This document shows positions 1 through 11,402 of a stretch of 64,000 bases of DNA, piece after piece. The translations under genes and the position numbers were made by a program. Source of the stretch: Hippopus hippopus (taxonomy: Eukaryota > Mollusca > Bivalvia > Cardiida > Cardiidae); assembly GCA_946811185.2 (NCBI GenBank), contig OX328109.1, positions 42,454,129 to 42,518,128 of the forward strand, read 5' to 3'. The notes beneath the pieces were generated by a model. The model was not told the origin of the DNA. It saw nothing but the letters and a program-made list of their open reading frames with translations, and did no database searches. Each line of letters begins with the position of its first letter. The stretch's first letter is position 1.

Positions 1-151
1 TGGTACAAAATGCTGGAAGCTAGCATTTTCTCCTTTGCCCACAATATTTGCTATTCCTCCAAAGAAAAACTTCAGTTTTTGAGCCATACTTAATTTGTCT
101 GTAAATGCTTTCATTTTGGAACAGTGTGAAATTTTGTTGTTTGAGAGTTAA
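1..151 (-). mobile_element. TTAA-palindrome MITE (called TPM below), cut by window edge
   Basis: The right half of the palindrome and the right end (GTTGTTTGAGAGTTAA) are visible; the left end lies outside the window. Throughout this list, + means the end reading TTAACTCTTTACCAAACGAC is on the left, and - means the end reading TTAACCCTTTACCACACAAT is on the left. Confidence 0.75.
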
Positions 152-932
152 ACCACCAAGGATTAAAGAAAGCCTGTACAGAAATCGGTGAAAAGAGGAG
201 AGAGTGGCTGTAGCAATGCATTTCATGGTAGGGTTTAGGGCTCTTTTTGGGTGTTTACTTCTGTTAACTCTGAGAGAAAACAAGCAATGCCTTGTAAAAG
301 CTGATTTGGCATTCTTTTTTAATTTTTAATATTTTCTAAAGACATCTAGGGCAAGGGTATAAAAATTTGGGGTTAAAGAGTGAGAAAGTATTTTGTTGGA
401 ATGTGTTTCATCCATGACATTTCAGACTGGTTTGTTTTGAGTATTGGCATGGATTGATCACTATTCTAATGTCACCAATACATTATGCATCTAGCTTGAT
501 ATTGATTTCAGTCTTGACTGGGCAAGTCTTCCCCATGTCTTGCCACAACAGCGATGTTTGTCGGGAGTCTGATATTTCAGTTGTTTTGAATATCATCATC
601 TTGTTTAAGCCTTTTTTTTCTTCGGTAAATGATTTAGCCATGTATATATTCCTCATTCGTCCCCAGTATTAAATGGAAATGGTGTACCATTGATTTTTCC
701 AGAGGATTTATTGAAAGTGTTTTTTGTGTAAATTGTATGTCGTTCGGTGGAGATTCCTGTGGGTTGTTTTCCTCTTGGTGAGAAAATCTGGCAGAACAAA
801 ATTGTACCGAAGGTTGTGTTTTGTTTGTCTTGGAAAGACCATGTCTTATATTGGGAATACATAGAAACTCAGGTTTGTATGCTTAAATAAGTAATTTGGT
901 TGTTCTAAAACCTTTGAAAGTAAAAATGAAAT
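152..932. other. No recognised feature
   Basis: Only short open frames without splice context occur here. No repeat family seen elsewhere in the window could be matched. Confidence 0.5.
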
Positions 933-936
933 ATAT

Positions 937-1200
937 GGGCTATGCTCTGTGAAAAGGAGGCTTTATGCATCTACAAAAAGTATCAACCGAGGTCAGCCTG
1001 CGCAGGCCACACAGGCTGACCTGGGCAGAAACTTTGCTATCAGTCAATTTTCTGTATGCCAAAGGACCTATCCAGTCTACCTCTTATTTCAGTCAGTTGT
1101 TAGACAAAGTGGGTTTTGTGGATCCCAAATCATGTGATGTTTTGCTTTGTACAATGCATTACAGAGTTGCATTAAGCCCCCTTTTGCCAGACTGTGGCTC
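937..1200 (+). mobile_element. GAGCCATG MITE, copy 1
   Basis: This 264-bp element has inverted ends of about 37 bp (GGGCTATGCTCTGTGAAAAG on the left; CCCCCTTTTGCCAGACTGTG before GGCTC on the right) and a near-palindromic middle around GGTCAGCCTGCGCAGGCC. It is flanked by ATAT on both sides (933-936 and 1201-1204). The other good copies are at 57463 and 61762. Confidence 0.85.
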
Positions 1201-1204
1201 ATAT

Positions 1205-1534
1205 AGTTATTTTCAGACAGTTTGTGTTTCAAAAGCCTTCTTCCTCAGTGTTTTTAAAACACAGGACTGTTTGGTAAAAGGTTAATACTGCTAAGCAGCT
1301 TTGACCAGCACATCTTCCAGAATTTTGGGCTTTGAAGATTTTTTATCAGACTGTATGTTTGGTGCAGTGTGATCTTGATCTACAAGAAATCTATATCATA
1401 TACCCAAGGCCTTCTCAGCTCCATGACACAGTGCAACGAAAGTGCTACTGCAAAATTTCACATGGGGCTACTTTTGACTACTGCAGTCTCGCAGTGTTGC
1501 AACACCATTAGATTGTGTGATACTGCATTATGCC
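1205..1534. other. No recognised feature
   Basis: Unique-looking AT-rich sequence with no coding or repeat signal that I can support. Confidence 0.45.
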
Positions 1535-2158
1535 TTAAAGATGCCCATCTACAGCCAGTGAGCAAAAACGCTGTTAAATTTCAAACAATTTAGAATGGTA
1601 CAGAAATCAGTCCTTTGTGTAAACATGGATAGATTACTGACATAATAAGGTGTAATTGAAAAAAAGAAACACGGAGATTTGTATTAGAAACCGAACATTG
1701 GTCAGAAGAAAACTGGCTCGAAGCTGTAAACATTGGCGGTGCATCATGGAAATTTATTGTTGGTTTCCGCCTAGAGTCGGATACGGTGTAATTTGCATAT
1801 AGGCCGCGACCTCCTTCTGAAAATCGAGGCTGCAACAGAGAAGCCTTTGTTTACCTCATAATACGAAGGGCGAAGGTCAAATATAGTCACGCGACAGAAT
1901 ACATGATCATCATACGAATCTACCCAAGTGTATAACAGATATATCGGAAATCTTCGAATCAAAAACCGGAAACATCGAGTCTGTTTACATGGAAGGCCAC
2001 AACTCAGCGAAATGCATTTTCTATCGACCGTCATCTAAGCAACCTTGCAACCGTCAGGCGCAATATTTGGCATGAAGATATAAGAATGACTATAGTTTGA
2101 TAAAATAAAGACAAAATTAGTTAAAACTGGCTGAAAATGAGTACAAGGGCCTCTTTAA
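1535..2158 (-). mobile_element. TTAAAGATGCCC element, copy 1
   Basis: A 624-bp element bounded by TTAA at both ends with short inverted ends TTAAAGATGCCC and GGGCCTCTTTAA. Nearly the whole body recurs in the opposite orientation at 26210-26818, including the GC-containing stretch around GCCGCGACCTCC. There is no long ORF. The TTAA target duplication suggests piggyBac-type or another TTAA-specific mobilisation. Confidence 0.8.
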
Positions 2159-2385
2159 ACTTCTGGAAATAGTAAGCTTTCTAACAAGTACAGTAAGACT
2201 CCACTGATGAAGAAATGCATGCCAATCACAATTTTCAAATCGCACTAAATACATTTCCATTGACCAACATTTTATTTACTTTATTCATATGTACATATTT
2301 TTCAAAGGTGGTTTATCAATTTCATATGCAGTTTTCACTGACAGATTGACAGATGTAAATAATTTCACTGTAGCTGTTATTGATA

Positions 2386-2622
2386 AACCCTTAACACAAT
2401 CCAGATTTTTACGACCCTGAGGAAGACGGCCGTTGAAAAGATTGTTCGAAAAAGAGAAATACTGTTAATTTTTCCCACAATGTTTTCAAATTGAGCTACC
2501 AGTGCTTGGCCCCTTTACTGGATGACAGACAGATTTCACCATTTGAGCCACATTTGATTTGTTTTCTGCAAATACTTTCAATTTGGACTTGCATTAAATT
2601 TTGTTGTGTGGTAAAGGGTTAA
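2386..2622 (-). mobile_element. TPM, diverged
   Basis: Left end CCCTTAACACAATCC and right end TGTGTGGTAAAGGGTTAA are present. The central palindrome is badly decayed. Confidence 0.7.
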
Positions 2623-2875
2623 AGAAGTTGAGGGCTCGGCCATGTTAAAGAACATGTGACGGAGAGTAGTTACTTGGAAACTTACTTGATATGGAGTTAG
2701 ATGTAATTACAGAGTTTGCTGAGTCATGATGACTGGCTTTTTTACCCTGTTCTTGATAAATATGTAGCTGCGATATTGTTGAAAATGGAATAAAACATCA
2801 CTTTAATTATTGGGTTTATTTTTAGACTACAGCAGTTCTAGCGAAATTGCTGGCATATCTAAAATGTTGACATTT

Positions 2876-3085
2876 AACCCTTCACTAAATGTTCCAGTGT
2901 TTCTTCAACCTTTCCTTTGACCTGGAATAAGACATGGGAAAAACAGAGAAGGAAAAGGAGAAATGCTTATAAACAGCATTTCCTCTTTTTCCCAGAATGT
3001 TTTACTAGCCTTTCAAAGGCAAATTGTGGCAACTGGGCCATATCTGATTTGTTTTAATATGGCAAGAAAATTTTTTTCTTCTTGT
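2876..3085 (-). mobile_element. TPM fragment
   Basis: It keeps the AACCCTTCAC end and a degraded GAAAAGGAGAAATGCTTATAA centre, but lacks a right end before the next copy starts. Confidence 0.5.
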
Positions 3086-3313
3086 TTACCCTTCACCACA
3101 CAATCCTGTGTTTTAACGACCATGAGAAAGAAAGTTTTTAAAACAATGTGGGAGAAGGAGAAAAATGCTGGTAACAAACATTATCTCTTTTTTTCCAAAA
3201 TGTTTTCAACCTTTCAAAGACCAATCTCGTCATTCAGACAACATTTCATTTGTTTTCTGCAAAACCTTTCATTATTGACTGGTTTAAATTTGCGTTGTTT
3301 GGTAAAGAGTTGA
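3086..3313 (-). mobile_element. TPM
   Basis: Starts TTTACCCTTCACCACACAAT and ends TTTGGTAAAGAGTTGA. The final TTAA has mutated to TTGA. Confidence 0.75.
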
Positions 3314-3382
3314 CTGATAGCTGACATTTTCAGAAATGGCTACCAGCCATCCACAAAAGGTTGACAGTACGCTTTATCTTCA

Positions 3383-3611
3383 GTCTCTACCAAACAACGA
3401 CATTTTAGACTTACCCAAAATGAAAGTATTTGTAAACAACAAAATAAATGTCGCTCAAAAATTGAAATTTGATTTGTGAAGGAGAGAAAAAGTTGTGGGT
3501 AAAGGAGAAAATGCTGGTTACCAACATTCATTTTCTCCTTTGCCCACAATGTTTTAAAAGCTTTCTTTCTCAGGGTCATTAAAAAGTCGGCATCATGTTG
3601 TAAAGGGTTAA
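3383..3611 (+). mobile_element. TPM
   Basis: A full-length copy whose right TTAA (3608-3611) is also the left boundary of the next copy. Confidence 0.8.
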
Positions 3612-3834
3612 TTCTGTACTGAATGACAACATTTTAGAATTGTCCAAAATTGACAGCATTTGCAGACAACAAATACAGTTTGGCTCAAATGATGACATTT
3701 TTCTGTGAAAGGGTAGAAAACATTGTGGGAAAAGGAGAAAATGCTGGTCACCAGCATTTTCTCCTTTTCCCACATTGTTTTCAAAAGCTTTTTTCTCAGG
3801 GTCACTTTAACTGGATTGTGTGGTAAAGGAGTAA
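3608..3834 (+). mobile_element. TPM, chained to previous copy
   Basis: It begins at the TTAA that closes the preceding element. The central palindrome is well kept (GGTCACC at its centre) and the right end is TGTGTGGTAAAGGAGTAA. Confidence 0.8.
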
Positions 3835-4769
3835 AGAGAGGTTTTCAGGCAATCCAAACACCAGAACATATTACAAATAGGAAGAAAAATATTTTTTTTA
3901 ACATTAGAAACATTGTGGAAACTGGAAATATTGCATTTGTAAGCAGTAGCTCTTCATCTCATAATCTTTACAAGAGTATCAGAAGTTTTATTTGTTGATA
4001 TATATTGGACTCTGCTGTTATGCCAGAAAAGTAGCAGACAGCCATGAAAGAGCATTACATATAATTACATAGGTTATGAGGTAGAACTGTTTGGATAAAC
4101 AAGGACTGCACACTGGTAGATATATTGGCTGCTGTTACATAAGTTTGAATATTGCATGAATATTGACCAAACAATATGGGTAGAAAACTTCATTTCGGAG
4201 CCAATGGCAATGACAAGTAAGAGAACAGGAGAAAATAATACAAGCCACAAATGATTGCATGATAGTCTCTTTTTTTTTGAATTTCAAAGGCATAAGAAAA
4301 CATAAGTACAAAGAATGACAAGTTTACCTGTTTCTTAGGTTATTTGGAGCCCATAGTATTGGAGCAGGAAGACCAACACAACATTTTCTTATCAGAGCCG
4401 TTGGCTCCAAATGTGAAGTTTCCTACCTGTGACAAGTGATGAGATCTTTGCACCCCCCACCCCCTTACAAAACAACAAGGGTCGGGGGAAAGGTTATTCT
4501 GGAATCAGTTTGTCCATTCTTTTGTCCATAGATGCATTTTATTTCATCTTTTTCACTTCCTTTAGTTTTTAACCAATTTAGAAGAAATTACAAAAGCCTT
4601 ATTTTCTATCATTAGAACTTGCACACCTGCAATTTTCATTATCATTAGTCAACTTTTATTGGACTGAAGGCCCTTTGACTTATTTTCCTGGTCCTGGTGA
4701 CCAGGCAACCAGGGATAGGGTTGGGAAAGGAGTATTCATCAGCCTTTACGTTAAAACCCTTTAAGGGTT
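3835..4769. other. No recognised feature
   Basis: AT-rich sequence of about 930 bp. A short C-run occurs near 4450. No gene or known repeat could be assigned. Confidence 0.45.
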
Positions 4770-4770
4770 A

Positions 4771-5080
4771 ATCGATTGATTGTATGATGTTTAATGCCGT
4801 TTTCAACATTATTTCAGTTATATTGTGGCAGCCAGAGCACCTATCCATACTATCCAGGAATTTCTTTTTACCAGCACTCTGCAAGATATTTTTTCCAAGC
4901 CACTGGCTGCTTTCCCACTTAACCATTGCTGAAAAATGGTCAGCTGTGAGAGAGGAATAAAATATTTTGTCGGAATGACTATGATCAGTCCTCTGAAAGA
5001 AATTGGCCAAGCCAAGGATCAAACAAGCAACCCCCTGTTCTCAAGTCCTGTATGCTACCAACTGAGCTTCCGGGGCTGGG
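4771..5080 (-). mobile_element. SINE-A (tRNA-headed), minus strand
   Basis: On the minus strand this reads GCCCCGGAAGCTCAGTTGGT (diverged A box), a degraded B box, a body shared with 61169-61473, and a (CAAT)n-like tail at 4771-4785. It lies exactly at the truncated left end of a TPM at 5081. CCCTTTA occurs on both sides and may be the target duplication. Confidence 0.8.
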
Positions 5081-5275
5081 CCCCTTTACCAGATGACAAA
5101 AAGTAATACCCTTCCAAATTGAAATCATTTGCAGAAGACAAATTCAATTTTGATCAGATGGTGATGTATTTTTTTGAAAGGGTGGAAAACATTGTGGGAA
5201 ATTTTCGCACAATGTTTTCAAACGCCCATTTTACTAAGGGTCGTCAAAACTCGAGATTGTGTAGTAAAGGTATAA
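5081..5275 (+). mobile_element. TPM, left end lost to SINE
   Basis: Begins CCCCTTTACCAGATGACAAA directly after the SINE and ends GTGTAGTAAAGGTATAA. The second palindrome arm is partly deleted. Confidence 0.7.
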
Positions 5276-5502
5276 GGTGTGAGATATGCAGTCATGAAAG
5301 CCTTAGTTTGATTTAGGCACTTCTGGCTAAGTTAGAGTGTCCTAAGGCAAGGCTTAGTAGAGCCACAGCCTTGTGCTAGTTGAAGTCAGTTAAGGTAGAA
5401 AGAAATCAGCTGTTGCCAGGATATGTCAACACCACAATGCAATTTACAACCATGTTCAAACAAAACAAACCTTAAAGATGAATAGAAAGAAAAAAAAGTT
5501 GC

Positions 5503-5726
5503 TTAATACCTTACCACACGCCCTATGTTTTAACACTCCTGAAGAAAAAGGTTTTGGAAAAATGTTGTAGGAATAGGAGAAAATGCTTTTTACCAGCATT
5601 TTCTCCTTTTCCCACAATAAATTGTATTGTATCAAAGGCAGAAATCTTCTCTTGAGCTACATTTATTTTGTCATCTGCAAATGCTTTCAATTTAGTCCAA
5701 AATTTCGTTGTTTGGTACAGAGTTAA
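5503..5726 (-). mobile_element. TPM
   Basis: TTAATACCTTACCACACG at the left, GTTGTTTGGTACAGAGTTAA at the right, with the palindrome centre TTTTTACCAGC. Confidence 0.8.
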
Positions 5727-5771
5727 ACTTGTTACTGGACAATGAATTTGAAAGTATTTACTGGCTGCAGA

Positions 5772-5998
5772 TTAACTCTTTACCAAATGGCAAAATTTCA
5801 GACTGGTCATAATTGAAAGCATTTGCAGACGACAAAATAAATGTAGCTCAAATGATGATTTTTGTCTTTGCTAGGGTAAAAAACATTGTGGGAAAGGAGA
5901 AAATGCTGGTTACCAGCATTTTCTCCTTTTCCTACAATGTTTTCAAAAGGCCTCTACCTCAAGGTTGCCAAAACTCGGGATTGTGTGGTAAAGAGTTA
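5772..5998 (+). mobile_element. TPM
   Basis: A near-complete copy. The right TTAA has become TTAG. Confidence 0.85.
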
Positions 5999-6254
5999 GA
6001 TAAAGCTCTACTGGTTGATTTTTATGTTGTAAGGGTAGAAAACAGTTTAAAAAGGAGAAAATGTGTTTATAATGTATCATTTTTCCACAATATTTTAAAA
6101 ACTTTCCGCAGTAGAGTTTTTATATTGGCAGTTGTCTTGGAAAGGATTACCTTGGAGGGACAGACAATTTTATGGTTGCCAGCTATTTTGATAGGCCCAT
6201 GGCTGCAGATATTAGACTTGTATTTTTGATGCAGACTGGATCAAAGCAATCGAG

Positions 6255-6450
6255 AAATGGCCATCTCAACCCTCAACTCTTTCCAAACCATAGACAACAC
6301 CAGAAGCTTTTGTTGACACTGTATATCAAGATCAGACTGCACATAACGTGCAGTCTGATCTCTGATCTGCACTGTCCACTGCTACATTCTAGATAATGAC
6401 CGAACTGTCTCTTGATCTTGCAGAGGAAATGTTTTTTTAGCCTTTAAGAA
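6255..6450 (+). mobile_element. AGATCAGACTGC-core repeat, type X
   Basis: The centre is an inverted pair, AAGATCAGACTGCAC facing GTGCAGTCTGATCT, followed by a tail with ATTCTAGATAATGACCGA and CTTGCAGAGGAAATG. The same tail follows the same core at 53728-53860. Confidence 0.6.
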
Positions 6451-6477
6451 AATGCAATTTATTTATTCAGTACTGAA

Positions 6478-6640
6478 AGAGTTGAAGCATCTTTCACAAC
6501 TACAGCTGCCTTTGCAGCCAGTGTGGGTCAAGATCATATTGCATAAAAATTGCAGTCTGATCTTTGATCTTCAGTGTCCGCTTTCCTGAAACACAATAGA
6601 CAAAAACAACTATGATATTGCAATAATGTAGCTCTCGTTT
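6478..6640 (+). mobile_element. AGATCAGACTGC-core repeat, type Y, truncated
   Basis: CATCTTTCACAACTACAGCT, then GCCTTTGCAGCC, then the core AAGATCATATTGC with TTGCAGTCTGATC. The best complete type Y copy is at 49787-49976. Confidence 0.6.
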
Positions 6641-6647
6641 CAGGGCA

Positions 6648-6874
6648 TAACTCTTTACCACACAATCAGGAGTTTCAACCACCCTGAAGAGAAAGCCTTC
6701 TGAAAACATAGTGGGAAAAGGAAAAAATGCTGGTAACCAGCATTTTCTCCTTTTCCCACAATGTTTTCTACCCTTTCCATAACAAATTGTAACTTTTAAG
6801 TCACATTTATTTTGTCCTCTGTAAAAGCTTTCAATTTGACTTGTCTAAGATTTTGTCGTTTGGTAAAAAGTTAA
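6648..6874 (-). mobile_element. TPM
   Basis: Full-length with a long perfect central palindrome around GGTAACC (6732-6738). The right end is TCGTTTGGTAAAAAGTTAA. Confidence 0.88.
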
Positions 6875-6985
6875 TAGAGTCGGGTTATTCCGCGGCTGTA
6901 AGGGTTTGAGAGCAGTCCAGACCTCAATTTCACACTTTCCTATACAGGATATAGATTTTTTCCTGTTTGATCACTTGATTCTTTC

Positions 6986-7200
6986 ATCCCTTACCACATG
7001 AAATCCCAAGGTTTAAATATGTTGAGGAAGAAGGCTATTGAAAACATTGTGGGAAAAGGAGAAAATGCTGGTAATCAGCATTTTCTCCTTTTCCCACTAT
7101 GTTTTCTTCCCATTTAACAACATTTTAATCCTTACATTATAGCAACATTTGTTTATTGTCTGCATTATTGTCTAAAATTTTGTCATTTTGGTTTCATAAC
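6986..7200 (-). mobile_element. TPM, ends decayed
   Basis: The centre GGAGAAAATGCTGGTAATCA and its inverted arm are intact. The left end reads CCCTTACCACATGAAATCCC and the right end has lost TTAA. Confidence 0.75.
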
Positions 7201-7385
7201 TTTGGGTTGCCTTTGCAGCCACTATAGATGAAGATTAGACAGCACTGAGTTTGGAATCTGATCATTGATCAACACAGTCCGCTTTGCGCAAGAAAAGACA
7301 TTTTTGACAAAAGCATCCTTGAAATTGCAATTATTTTGGTCTATTTCTAGACAGATAATGCCTGGTAGGTTTATTCAAGGGTTAA
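7198..7385 (+). mobile_element. AGATCAGACTGC-core repeat, type Y
   Basis: GGTTGCCTTTGCAGCC, a decayed core and the type Y right end GGTTTATTCAAGGGTTAA. It abuts the preceding TPM. Confidence 0.6.
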
Positions 7386-7456
7386 AATTTCAGAGTAAAT
7401 CTGACACCTGCTGGAACAGGAGGCAGTATAGATCAGAGATAGCACAATCTGCCTTT

Positions 7457-7682
7457 AAGTCTTTACTTAATGATGAAATTTTAGTCTTAGCTAAACTGTA
7501 AGCATTTGTAGTTGACAAAATAAATGTGACTCAAAAATTGAAACTTGTGTGAAGGGTAGTAAACATGATGGGAAAAGGAGAAAATGCTGATTACCAACAT
7601 TTTCTCCATTTCCCTCAATGTTTTCAAAAGCCTTCTGACCTGTAGGGATGTTAAAATGTGGCATTGTGTTGTAAAGGGTTAG
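7457..7682 (+). mobile_element. TPM
   Basis: The centre GCTGATTACCAAC and the right end GTGTTGTAAAGGGTTAG are recognisable. The left TTAA is lost. Confidence 0.72.
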
Positions 7683-7732
7683 CACTTTTGCAGGTAATGA
7701 AAATTTTAAATGAAGATCAGACAACTGTTTAC

Positions 7733-7944
7733 CTGACATCAAAACTTGCGACTCGTCCATATTGAAAGCAAACGCAGACAACAAAGTATTAGAAGTAGCT
7801 CAAATGAAAGGGTTTGACTTTAACAGGGTTGATAACATTGTAGGAAAAAGAGAAAATGCTTATTACCACCATTTTCAGTTAAAGTTTTCAAAAAACAATT
7901 TCTGTGTAGGTGATTTTAACTCAGAACAGTGTGGTAAAAGTTAA
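7733..7944 (+). mobile_element. TPM, diverged
   Basis: It keeps TCCATATTGAAAGCAAACGC and GTGTGGTAAAAGTTAA. The second palindrome arm is mostly gone. Confidence 0.65.
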
Positions 7945-8204
7945 ACGAGACAATGCAAAAGGTTTAGATCTAGGACAGAAATGAAAGCTGTCTATATTTA
8001 TTGTGATGACAAGGTCATACAGAGCAAGGTCAAATCTTTCACTTGGCTGGTTATGGCCTGAAATGAATTTGTGGACGACAACAGCTTCAAAAATATGACT
8101 CTGAAAATACGGATGATCAACAATGGTAAAGGTTAAATATAGTCTTGAATACAATTCAATACATATATGAAAACATTGTGGCAAGATTATAAGCACTTGT
8201 TCTA

Positions 8205-8409
8205 AACTCTTTACCAAACAGTATCAAGTTTTGATGACCAAGATGAAGAATATTTTTGAAAACAGTGTGGGAAAAAGAGAAAATTCTGGTTACCAGCATT
8301 TGTCTTTTTCCGACAATGAGTTTTACCATCATTTGAGCATTTGTCACCTGCAACATTAATGCTTTCAATTTGGACAAGTCTACATTTTTCTCATTTGGTA
8401 AAGGAATAA
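8205..8409 (-). mobile_element. TPM
   Basis: The left end is ACTCTTTACCAAACAGTA and the right end CTCATTTGGTAAAGGAATAA. It has a shortened right arm. Confidence 0.7.
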
Positions 8410-8495
8410 GCAGCTCTCTTTTACCACAATGTTTTCAAAACTAATTGGCTACATCAGACACACAGGTGTTTATGCTGGAGATAATTCTAACATCA

Positions 8496-8712
8496 TCCTT
8501 TACCACTAGATCCTGAGTTTTAATGACCCTGATCACAAAGAAGCTTTTAAAAATATTGTGGAAAAAGAAGAAAATGCTCTTACCCAACAATTTCTCCTTT
8601 CCCCCATTATTTCCTAGCCTTTAAACAACAAAACCAGTTATTTAAACCACATGTTATTTGTTGTCTGCAAATGCTTTCAAATCAGACTAATTTAGAATTT
8701 TGTTTAGGGATG
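8496..8712 (-). mobile_element. TPM, right end lost
   Basis: CCTTTACCACTAGATCCTGA at the left and GTTGTCTGCAAATGCTTTCA near the right; the terminal TTAA is missing. Confidence 0.65.
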
Positions 8713-8772
8713 TTTTCAAAGTAATTTGTTTCTGAAGAAATGATTTACTGCTACAAGTGTCATTCTAAAGCT

Positions 8773-9871
8773 ACTCTCACACTATTGCGTATCAGCGGCA
8801 TATGCAACAAAATTTCTTTACGCCGGTCAATTGCCATGAACTGAGGCGTATTTTGTTCAAAATTAAAGACATGGCATATGCATGATGTTTCTGTGGCGTA
8901 CCTGTGTTCTTAGGGAGTTCAAAGGACGTAAAGTACAGCGTACTGAGGCGCGTTGTGGTGGCGTAACCGCTTCGTTAGCCTGACGTTCCTTTCTTTTGTG
9001 CGTCCTTGCCGTTGCGTAAATACGGTGGTCATCAATGGAAAACGACTGTGCTCACTTTGTTGCCATGAGGTAATGTCCATACTGCAACCGTCTGTCAGCG
9101 TCAAGCCATGGTCTCAGCCACCATCTCTTGGGTCTTCTCCTTACAATCGGTCCTTGTGCATCAAGTCTGGTGTTTCTTAGCCTAGCTGTTTGAGATGTAT
9201 TTGCATCTTCAAGGCATAAAAACGTCCAAGTTGGACAAACAGCAGCTACTTGAACTCAGACTCTTCCTGATCCATGACTGGAAATAATGAGAAAGAGCAA
9301 AGAATGTTACAGGTGAAAAGGTATTATTCAAACACAAAAGGTCGTGTGTACTCTTGGAACACCACAAATACTTTGACAGCACAACACCTACACAATGGCA
9401 ACGACTCAGCAGCGAAATGTACGTGGAACGTATGCCATAAATACGTGGAATAAGTCATTCGTACGCAACTACTACGCAATGGATGCAAAAAGAAGGTCGA
9501 GTTTACGCAGTGACAATGTTTTTTACGCCACAGTTACACACAGTTACGCCACGGTTATGTATCATGTTAAACAATACGTTTGTGTGACGTAACAAGTGTT
9601 CCAGCTACGTTCCCGCGGCGTCACTGCTGCGTTGTTTTCGCTTTTACGGCGTATGTGTGACGTAAGCATGACGTATCGGAGCTGCTACATAATGTGCTAC
9701 ATATTTTTAAGTGCGGACTTAAAAAAACGTCGCACCTCTGCGTACAAGGAGATCGGGCTACGTACCAAAGAGTATTAGCTACGTAAGTTGACGTTACTGC
9801 GGCGTTGTCGTGGTGTTCCTTTCTTATCGCGATACGCCGTACATATGCAAGCCGATACGCAATAGTGAGAG
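8773..9871. mobile_element. ACG/CGT-rich element with inverted ends
   Basis: About 1.1 kb with inverted ends: CTCTCACACTATTGCGTATC on the left, facing GATACGCAATAGTGAGAG on the right (9854-9871), differing by a 2-bp indel. The interior is unusually rich in TACG, ACGTA and GCGTA words compared with the AT-rich surroundings. There is no long ORF and no convincing target duplication. It is probably a non-autonomous DNA transposon of unknown superfamily. Confidence 0.6.
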
Positions 9872-9874
9872 AAC

Positions 9875-10190
9875 GTCATTATTCTGGAAAGCTTTGCACA
9901 AAGAGGTTTCAGAAACGGAGAGAAAAGTCCTTTTTCTGTACTGAAAACAGCCATATAATCTATTTAGTACACAGAGAATTAACCAGTCTCCCAAGTAAAC
10001 AAATTATTTTTGAATACATAAGCCGCAAAGTTACAGCTCCTAAGTCACACTGAAAAAGAAGGATTTCTAGCAATGAAAACAACTGGAGTGTGTTGTTTGA
10101 AAATCAGACGAAACATTTTTTTGCAGCCTGGTCTTGATCACTATTGTCCAAGATAGTTAATATTTCATTATATATTTGGTTTTTAACAGC
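9875..10190. other. No recognised feature
   Basis: Unique-looking sequence between two repeats. Confidence 0.4.
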
Positions 10191-10415
10191 TTAAGTTTTT
10201 CCCAAAAGACAGAATTTTAAACAGGTCAAATTTTAAAGCACTTGCAGACGACAACATTTATATGGCAAAAATGATGGGATTTGTAACAGTCTAGTTAACA
10301 TAGTGGGAAAAGGAGAAAATGCTGGTTACCAGCATTTTCTCCTTTTCCCACAATATTTTCAAAAATCCTACTTCTCAGGGTCATTAAAATTCAGAATTGT
10401 GTGGTAAAGGGCTAA
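10191..10415 (+). mobile_element. TPM
   Basis: The palindrome around GGTTACC (10323-10329) is perfect. The right end is TTGTGTGGTAAAGGGCTAA. Confidence 0.85.
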
Positions 10416-10822
10416 GGTAAATGTAGGATGGTGTGAGACTTACATAGAGATAACAAGATTAAGATTTATACAAGGAGGACTGCTTGTGTTTAAGATTAAT
10501 GCGTTATCATGTCAAAGACAAACGGCTGGCAGACACACTGTGTATGAACTGTTTGCTTAAGTGAATCAAGTTACGAAATACTGGAATGTACGGATAAAAT
10601 GTTGGTTGTGAGTTTTTGAGAAAGAAGAAAAAAGTTACGCTTGTGATTTTAGGGGGGAGATGAGACATGTTTCTCACGGCTCACCCACAGGGACTTCGAC
10701 TCATAGTGCCATCGTTATTTGTTGATCCTAGGTCACACACAAACAGTCTTCTATATCGCAGTAAATCGAGAGGTCAGTGCCATTTCGTATGACCCTAGGG
10801 TCAGACTATAAGGAAGGATTCA
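10416..10822. other. No recognised feature
   Basis: A G-run at about 10652 and some locally GC-richer sequence up to 10805, but no gene or repeat that can be supported. Confidence 0.4.
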
Positions 10823-10994
10823 TTAACCCATAGAGCGCCAAATAAACCCAGCAGAAATCTTTATCCTCAAAATATGTTCCAAATATTGAATCGCAATTTA
10901 ATGGTTGCTTTTGTCTGCAGTGTACCACCATAGCGGACAGTGTAGTTCAAAGATCAGGCTGCAAAGGCAACTTTATTAGTGAAAGGTGCTTTAA
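10823..10994 (-). mobile_element. AGATCAGACTGC-core repeat, type Y, minus strand
   Basis: TTAACCCATAGAGCGCCAAA at the left and GTGAAAGGTGCTTTAA at the right. Both ends carry TTAA, and the right one is shared with the next TPM. Confidence 0.65.
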
Positions 10995-11219
10995 CTCTTT
11001 ACCACACAATCCCGACTTTCAACAACCCTGAGAAAAAAGCCTTTTGAAAACATTGTGGGAAAAGGAGAATATGCTGGTAACCAGCATTTTCTCCTTTTCC
11101 CACAATGTTTTCTACCCTTCCCAAACCAAATTTCAATTTTTCAGTTAAATTTATTTTGTCGTCTGCAAATGCTTACAATTTGGACCAGTCTATAATTTTG
11201 TCGTTTGGTAAAGAGTTAA
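10991..11219 (-). mobile_element. TPM, 229-bp near-consensus copy
   Basis: TTAACTCTTTACCACACAAT at the left and TCGTTTGGTAAAGAGTTAA at the right, with matched arms around GGTAACC. It is one of seven copies that are exactly 229 bp including both TTAA sites. Confidence 0.92.
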
Positions 11220-11221
11220 GG

Positions 11222-11402
11222 GTTAACTTTTTCCCAAACAACAAAATTTAGACTCTTTCAAAATTGTAAATGTCTGGAAATTTGAAAATTTTACAGAATG
11301 AACTTTTTGACAGGGGTCTTGGGAAAGGAGAAAATGCAGTTAACTAGCACATTCTTGTTATCCAACAACATTTCAAATGGCTTCTTCCTTAGGATCATTT
11401 AA
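11222..11402 (+). mobile_element. TPM, decayed, chained
   Basis: TTAACTTTTTCCCAAACAAC at the left. The centre has collapsed to AAATGCAGTTAACTAGCA and the right end is replaced by the next copy. Confidence 0.6.

Noticed and set aside
5813..6229. A 138-codon ORF
   Set aside because: Its first half is the translated TPM sequence that appears in many other copies with the same residues (for example KAFADDKINV).
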